DNA of 64,000 nucleotides from an uncultured Alphaproteobacteria bacterium. GTDB lineage: Bacteria; Pseudomonadota; Alphaproteobacteria; HIMB59; GCA-002718135. The notes under the pieces are model-generated. The model worked only from the letters and a program-made list of their open reading frames with translations. It was not told where the DNA came from and searched no databases. The DNA is taken from assembly GCA_902591485.1 (NCBI GenBank), contig CACJAV010000005.1, forward strand, positions 24,468-88,467, given 5' to 3'. The translations under genes were made by a program, and so were the position numbers. Below, in pieces: positions 58,870 to 64,000 of the stretch. The stretch's first letter is position 1. Each line of letters opens with the position of its first letter.

Positions 58870-59961
58870 TTATTTTTGTATCAACTCAAAAACATCAATT
58901 CCAATTTGATGAAGAATATGCGCAATATCTATTGGAACCCAATTTTCTCTTATTAAACCTTCATGGTGTAAATAGAAATCCATAACCCTCATTGTGACAG
59001 CTTTACCAGTACCTTTGTAGCCTAGCCACTCATTAGAACCATGTATACACTCAATACTGTGCCAGCCTGATGTCATTGAATAATTACCATCAGCTATTTC
59101 TATATAATGACCAATTTTCCAATAATCTCTCTCTTTAAATGTAAACCTAAAAGGTAATTGATGATGATCAACAAATCCTTTTAAACCTCTTGCTGTACCA
59201 ATACCGCAAGGTCCGTACCACATCATTTTAGGATGCCAGAATTCTTTTTGAGGATGATTTAGCAATTTATCTCTAACGTATTCATGCGTTGATCCAGGAT
59301 CTGTTTCTGGTTTTATATTTAAACTTCTCTGCATTGTTAAAGCTTGATTCATCGAATTGATGGACAACTCATCATCCATATTTTCAAATGTTGTACCATC
59401 ACCGGTTATAGGACCAGGCCACATTCCTTCTACTCCTAATGATTTATTTATTGGCCAAAATCCTGCCTGACGAATAAAATCTAGAGTATCAATCAAAATA
59501 TGTGATTGAATGATTTTATTATCTTTAATTTGATGCGCTTCACATATTCTTAAATGTATTGTTTTGCCATGAGCAGGAATATTAAGCCATGGATTAACAA
59601 AAGTCCCAGTTAAATGAGCTATTGTTGAAACAAAAATTGAGTCTTGAAAAGAGCCGCCAAGAATTAGGTTATCCCTTCTCTCAAGATCAGGAAATGCATT
59701 TAAAAGCGGTTTCCATAATTTTTCTGTTATTTCAGAAATGCCTTTTAAGTCATTAAGTGGATGGAAGGTTCTTATTTCTGCATCATCATGATACGCATTA
59801 CTAATATTATCATTAATATTTTCTAAATTGGATTCAGCTATATTTTTTAGAAGAATTCTGATTTTTTTTTTATTTGCTATATTTATCTTTGGATTTAAAT
59901 TAATTATTTCAGTGCTTCCTTCTTTTTTTATTCCAGTATTAAAATTTTCAATTTCTGTCAT
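58870..59961 (-). CDS. Protein with two SnoaL/NTF2-like (ester cyclase-like) domains
   Basis: NDNISNAYHDDAEIRTFHPLNDLKGISEITEKLWKPLLNAFPDLERRD and a second NTF2-like half (YWKIGHYIEIADGNYSMTSGWHSIECIHGSNEWLGYKGTGKAVTMRVMDFYLHHEGLIRENW). Confidence 0.7.
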   Translation of the reverse strand: MTEIENFNTGIKKEGSTEIINLNPKINIANKKKIRILLKNIAESNLENINDNISNAYHDDAEIRTFHPLNDLKGISEITEKLWKPLLNAFPDLERRDNLILGGSFQDSIFVSTIAHLTGTFVNPWLNIPAHGKTIHLRICEAHQIKDNKIIQSHILIDTLDFIRQAGFWPINKSLGVEGMWPGPITGDGTTFENMDDELSINSMNQALTMQRSLNIKPETDPGSTHEYVRDKLLNHPQKEFWHPKMMWYGPCGIGTARGLKGFVDHHQLPFRFTFKERDYWKIGHYIEIADGNYSMTSGWHSIECIHGSNEWLGYKGTGKAVTMRVMDFYLHHEGLIRENWVPIDIAHILHQIGIDVFELIQK

Positions 59962-60011
59962 AATTTACTTAGTTTCAGTTACTCACAGTTTAGGCTCAAT
60001 ATTTAATTGAT

Positions 60012-60037
60012 TTATTCAATATTTTGAATAATATTCA
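60012..60037. promoter_or_regulatory. Overlapping inverted repeats TTATTCAA-TATT-TTGAATAA and TGAATA-A-TATTCA
   Basis: Read directly in the 108-bp divergent intergenic region. Confidence 0.35.
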
Positions 60038-60069
60038 TTAAAAATGCATAAAATATAATTTTTCCTAAA

Positions 60070-61041
60070 ATGTCAATAAATATAGAAACTCGTCTGGCGA
60101 GATTTAATGATCTAATACCAAGTAAGGTTCCTTTTGTTGAGGGTAAATTAAAAGGACATCAAGATAGATTGAATTACTCAGTAGTGGGTCCTGGCGTAAG
60201 TGAAGATTCTAAACAAAATGTAAAAATTGCTGAGGAACATGGATTTAATATTGGGGCAGTAAGTGCTGCACCGATGAATGGTTCTGGGCTTCATAGTCAT
60301 ACAACAGCTGAGGTATTTATTATCTTTTCTGGTTCGTGGCGTTTTTATTGGGGACCAGATGGAAAAGAGGGTGAGGTTATTTTACATAAAGGAGATGTCG
60401 CTTCATTCCCTACTAATATGTTTAGAGGATTTCAAAATGTTAGTGATCAACAAGCATTGATGTTTGTAGTTTTAGGTGAAAATGATCCGGGAGTCATTAC
60501 TTGGACTCCTTCATTGTTAAAAAAAGCAAAAGAAACTGGAATGGTTCTTTTAAATGATAACTCTCTTATTGATTTAGAAAAAAATCAAATACCTGATGGT
60601 AAAAAAGCAATAGAGCCAATCACAGATAATGAGTTAACACAATTTGATCATTACACTTCTGAAGAAATTGAAAAATATGTAATTCGCTATGCAGATCAAA
60701 AAAATTATTTTCTAGATGACGAACATTATAATTCAAATTCTATTTTAAATTATTTAGATGATTTCACTATTCATAATAAAGAATTTAAACCATACATTAG
60801 TCATAAAACTGGATTTGGACTTACTCTTCTTGAAGGTAATAATGCTCATATCCATTCTTACACCTCATCAAAATCTGAAGTTTATTTATGTTTGGAGGGA
60901 GAATGGGAAATTACATGTAATGATAAAAAGGTGTTAATTGGCTCTAGAGATGCCTTCTCCCCTCCAAAAAACTCTACAAGAAGCCTTAAAAATATAAGTA
61001 GCGATAAAGGTAGCATTTATATAGTGCGCCAAAAAAATTAA
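60070..61041 (+). CDS. Bicupin protein (two cupin_2 domains)
   Basis: HSHTTAEVFIIFSGSWRFYWG and HIHSYTSSKSEVYLCLEGEWEI cupin motifs. Confidence 0.82.
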   Translation: MSINIETRLARFNDLIPSKVPFVEGKLKGHQDRLNYSVVGPGVSEDSKQNVKIAEEHGFNIGAVSAAPMNGSGLHSHTTAEVFIIFSGSWRFYWGPDGKEGEVILHKGDVASFPTNMFRGFQNVSDQQALMFVVLGENDPGVITWTPSLLKKAKETGMVLLNDNSLIDLEKNQIPDGKKAIEPITDNELTQFDHYTSEEIEKYVIRYADQKNYFLDDEHYNSNSILNYLDDFTIHNKEFKPYISHKTGFGLTLLEGNNAHIHSYTSSKSEVYLCLEGEWEITCNDKKVLIGSRDAFSPPKNSTRSLKNISSDKGSIYIVRQKN

Positions 61042-61044
61042 AAG

Positions 61045-62016
61045 ATGCAGGGTTTTGATCAAAAATTTAGAGATCTACCCGATTATATACTAAAAATTAC
61101 ATATCAAATTTGGGAAGACAAGGATGTTGAGTCAATAAGAGAATATTATGCAAAAGGAATTCCAGTTAGGTCCCCTGCTGGAGTTGTGTATGGACCTGAT
61201 GCAGTTGTGAAAGCAACTTATGCAACTTTAGAAGAATTTCCTGACCGTCAACTTTTAGGTGAAGATGTCATATGGATAGGTAATGAACATGATGGGTATT
61301 TATCTTCGCACCGAATTTTAACTAGAGCAACCCACTTGAATGATGGTGTTTATGGAAAAGCAACAGGAAAAAAACTTATTTATAGAGTAATTGCAGATTG
61401 TGCATGCAAGGATAATCAAGTGTATGATGAATGGCTTGTTAGAGATCAGGGCGCAATCGTAAGACAACTTAATTTAGATCCAAAAAAATATGCAAAACAA
61501 ATAATTGATAATCAAGGGGGTGTTGAAAATTGCGCAGTTCCTTTTAACAAAAATACGCCTTTGGATTTAAAATATTCACAATTAAATTTACCGGAAAAAA
61601 ATTCAGGTTATGAATATGCAGAAGTCCTAAAATCTATATTTAATAAAGATATTAATATAGTTGATAAAAAATATGATAGAGCAATAAATCAAGAATTACC
61701 AGGCGGATTGAAAGCTTACGGAGTTGAAGAAGTAAAAACTTTTTGGACTTCTCTATTGTCATCATTTCCTGATGCAACATTTTCAATTGATCATGTTAGC
61801 TATTTAGAAGAACCAAATCAGTACAGAAAGGCAGCTATTAGATGGTCACTTAATGGTGTTCATTCGGGTTCGGGATATTTTGGAGTACCTAGTCAAGCAG
61901 CAGTTCATGTCATGGCTATATCACATGTTGAATTTGGACCACGAGGTATTAAAAATGAATGGATTTTGTTTGATGAAACTGAAATTTGGAAACAAATTTT
62001 GATGAAAACAGGATAG
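61045..62016 (+). CDS. Protein with two SnoaL/NTF2-like domains
   Basis: IWEDKDVESIREYYAKGIPVRSPAGVVYGPDAVVKATYATLEEFPDRQ; second half VEEVKTFWTSLLSSFPDATFSIDH...NEWILFDETEIWKQI. Confidence 0.72.
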   Translation: MQGFDQKFRDLPDYILKITYQIWEDKDVESIREYYAKGIPVRSPAGVVYGPDAVVKATYATLEEFPDRQLLGEDVIWIGNEHDGYLSSHRILTRATHLNDGVYGKATGKKLIYRVIADCACKDNQVYDEWLVRDQGAIVRQLNLDPKKYAKQIIDNQGGVENCAVPFNKNTPLDLKYSQLNLPEKNSGYEYAEVLKSIFNKDINIVDKKYDRAINQELPGGLKAYGVEEVKTFWTSLLSSFPDATFSIDHVSYLEEPNQYRKAAIRWSLNGVHSGSGYFGVPSQAAVHVMAISHVEFGPRGIKNEWILFDETEIWKQILMKTG

Positions 62017-62023
62017 CTAAAGA

Positions 62024-63154
62024 TTGAACACGAAAATTTTAACAACACATGTAGGAAGTTTACCTCGTTCTAAAGCTTTATCAGAATTACTTTTTGCAAA
62101 AGATAAGGGAGATAGTTTTAGTGAAAATGAATTTGATGATGTTGTAAAACAAAATGTAAGTGACATTGTCAAAAAACAACTTGATACAGGTATTGATTTT
62201 GTCAGTGATGGTGAAATGAGTAAAATCAGTTATGCTACATATGTTAAAGATAGAATTAATGGTTTTTCCGGTGAAAGTGAAAGAAGAGCGCCAGCTGACT
62301 TAGATGCATTTCCTGAATATAAAGATAAAATTGCTAAAAGTGGGGGAACACCTACTTATACCCGACCCTGTTGTACTGGAGAACTCTCTATTAAAAATAA
62401 TGATGATCTTTTAAAAGATATAAATAATCTATCTTCTGCATTAAGTGCTAATAATCATACTAAGGGCTTTATGAATGCTGCTTCACCAGGAGTCATAAAT
62501 GTTTTTTTACCTAATAAATTTTACAAAAATGATGACGAGTACCTAAGTAAGCTTAGCGTGATTATGGCAGAAGAATATCAACAAATTACTTCTAATAATT
62601 TATTCTTGCAAGTTGATTGTCCAGATTTAGCCCTAGCAAGGCATATGAATTTTAAAGAATTAGATGAAAAAAGTTTTTTGCTGCGAGCTGAAAAACAAAT
62701 TGAAGCTCTTAATCTTTCACTGGCATCAGTTCCACAACACAAAATTAGAATGCATATCTGCTGGGGAAATTATGAAGGACCTCATACCTTTGATATTGGT
62801 TTGGAAAAAATTTTACCAATAGTACTTAAGGCAAAAAGTAAATATTTATTAATTGAGTCTTCTAATCCAAGACATGCTCATGAATGGAAAGTTTTTGAAA
62901 AGATTAAATTGCCACGAGATAAAGTTATTGTGCCCGGTGTTATTGATTCTACTTCAAATTTTGTTGAACACCCGGAAGTTGTTGCTGATCGGTTAAAACA
63001 ATTTTCTACTTTTGTACCAAAGGAGCAAATTATGGCTGGTACAGATTGTGGTTTTAGTACTTTTGCTGGATTTGGAAAAGTTGATGAAAAAATTTGTTAT
63101 GAGAAATTAATTTCGTTAGTTAAGGGCACTCAAATAGCATCTAAAACGATTTGA
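62024..63154 (+). CDS. Short cobalamin-independent methionine synthase (MetE C-terminal-like) / alkyl-thiol transferase family; TTG start
   Basis: THVGSLPRS, HICWGNYEGPH, IESSNPRHAHEW, AGTDCGF zinc-ligand motifs of the MetE superfamily. Confidence 0.85.
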   Translation: MNTKILTTHVGSLPRSKALSELLFAKDKGDSFSENEFDDVVKQNVSDIVKKQLDTGIDFVSDGEMSKISYATYVKDRINGFSGESERRAPADLDAFPEYKDKIAKSGGTPTYTRPCCTGELSIKNNDDLLKDINNLSSALSANNHTKGFMNAASPGVINVFLPNKFYKNDDEYLSKLSVIMAEEYQQITSNNLFLQVDCPDLALARHMNFKELDEKSFLLRAEKQIEALNLSLASVPQHKIRMHICWGNYEGPHTFDIGLEKILPIVLKAKSKYLLIESSNPRHAHEWKVFEKIKLPRDKVIVPGVIDSTSNFVEHPEVVADRLKQFSTFVPKEQIMAGTDCGFSTFAGFGKVDEKICYEKLISLVKGTQIASKTI

Positions 63155-63155
63155 T

Positions 63156-63848
63156 TTAAAATAAAAAATTAGTAATAATTTTATTAAAAGTTTTTGGCTT
63201 CTCTAGCATTACAAAATGAGAAGAATTTTTAATTTCTGTATAAACTGAATATTTTATTTTCTTATTTAATTCATTGTTCATAATATTAGAGGATAGTTTA
63301 TCGTTTTTGCCACGAATAATAAGAGTTTTTGATACAATCTTATCTAGTTTATTTAATTGATTAGGTCTTTTTAGAATCAAATTCGTTTGGTCTAAAAAAG
63401 TTTTATATCCTAATTGTTTAGCCATTAAATAAACAGTATTTTGGTATGATGTATTTTTCAAATCTTTATTAGAAAAATAGGAACTATAGTTTTTTTGATA
63501 AAATAATTTTGCGAAGTTATTTTTATTTAAGGTTGTTAATGACTTTTCTAAAAGCAACTTTCTTTTTTGTGAAATATTTCTTGCATTAGTTCCTATTAAA
63601 ACTAATTTATCTAATATTTCTGGATACTCGATTGCTAATTTTATTGCAATAAATCCTCCCATTGAAAAACCAATAACAGAAATTTTTTTTTTATTTTTGT
63701 TTATGATTTTTTGTACAGCATCATCAATTGTAGCAATATTTTTTAGAGAAGGAATGGAAACATTATATTTTTTTTTTAGAATAGATATTTGTGCATCCCA
63801 AATGCTATTGGTACACATATATCCTGGAATCAAAATTATTTTAGACAA
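63156..63848 (-). CDS. Alpha/beta hydrolase
   Basis: ISVIGFSMGGFIAIKLAIEYPEILDKLVLIGTNA nucleophile elbow; GKNDKLSS; SSHFVMLEKP. Confidence 0.85.
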   Translation of the reverse strand: MSKIILIPGYMCTNSIWDAQISILKKKYNVSIPSLKNIATIDDAVQKIINKNKKKISVIGFSMGGFIAIKLAIEYPEILDKLVLIGTNARNISQKRKLLLEKSLTTLNKNNFAKLFYQKNYSSYFSNKDLKNTSYQNTVYLMAKQLGYKTFLDQTNLILKRPNQLNKLDKIVSKTLIIRGKNDKLSSNIMNNELNKKIKYSVYTEIKNSSHFVMLEKPKTFNKIITNFLF

Positions 63849-63851
63849 TTT

Positions 63852-64000
63852 CTATCTAGTTGTATTTCGATAAATAAATTTACCCTGAATTAAATGATTG
63901 ATAGGCTCAAACTCTGGATCCTTAATGTTATCATCTATTATTTGGGTTACAAGTTTAGACATTTGTCTTACTGGTTGTCTAATTGTTGTTAAATTATATG
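63852..64000 (-). CDS. LacI-family transcriptional regulator, C-terminal fragment (truncated by window edge)
   Basis: Manual reverse translation ...LTTIRQPVRQMSKLVTQIIDDNIKDPEFEPINHLIQGKFIYRNTTR*; 'TTIRQPVRQM' resembles the LacI-family C-terminal region. Confidence 0.72.
   Translation of the reverse strand, partial: YNLTTIRQPVRQMSKLVTQIIDDNIKDPEFEPINHLIQGKFIYRNTTR

Noticed and set aside
1-64000. tRNA, rRNA, CRISPR, IS/prophage, toxin-antitoxin or defence system
   Set aside because: By eye I found no T-loop/cloverleaf in intergenic spacers, no regularly spaced repeats, no transposase/integrase or defence-family proteins; tRNAscan/Infernal/PADLOC would be needed for confirmation.

Overview
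64-kb window of a low-GC, very compact genome. Gene content and gene order look like a streamlined marine-type alphaproteobacterium; this is inferred from content only and no taxonomic search was run. The first ~42 kb is mostly housekeeping: kdsB, pheA, SRP RNA-dnaX-ybaB-recR, def-fmt-truA, rpmH-rnpA-yidD-yidC-engB-argB-dapD-dapE, panC, petABC (cytochrome bc1), ychF-pth-rplY-prs, lgt-midA-pgeF, proC, a MarR/OmpR/EnvZ operon, ilvE, moaDE, pgsA and uvrC. The last ~22 kb is accessory metabolism. It contains (i) an Xsc + GMC dehydrogenase + TRAP transporter block, best read as isethionate/C2-sulfonate catabolism; (ii) a Rieske oxygenase + DgcA-like flavoprotein + carboxymuconolactone-decarboxylase-family operon, a candidate N-methyl demethylation module; (iii) cysQ-cysD-cysNC; and (iv) a cluster with no function I recognise: an HpsN-like HisD homolog, two double-SnoaL/NTF2 proteins, a bicupin, a short MetE-like methyltransferase, an alpha/beta hydrolase and the C-terminus of a LacI-type regulator. 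Non-coding observations include an SRP RNA ending 9 bp before the dnaX start, an A10 slippery run in dnaX, two 9-5-9 palindromes upstream of an overlapping small-ORF pair that the ORF track half missed, a perfect 16-bp LacI-type palindrome upstream of the TRAP operon, an intercistronic hairpin inside that operon, and 12 of 12 convergent gene junctions with <=16 bp between stops, six of them overlapping by exactly 4 nt. I saw no tRNA, rRNA, CRISPR, IS element or prophage.
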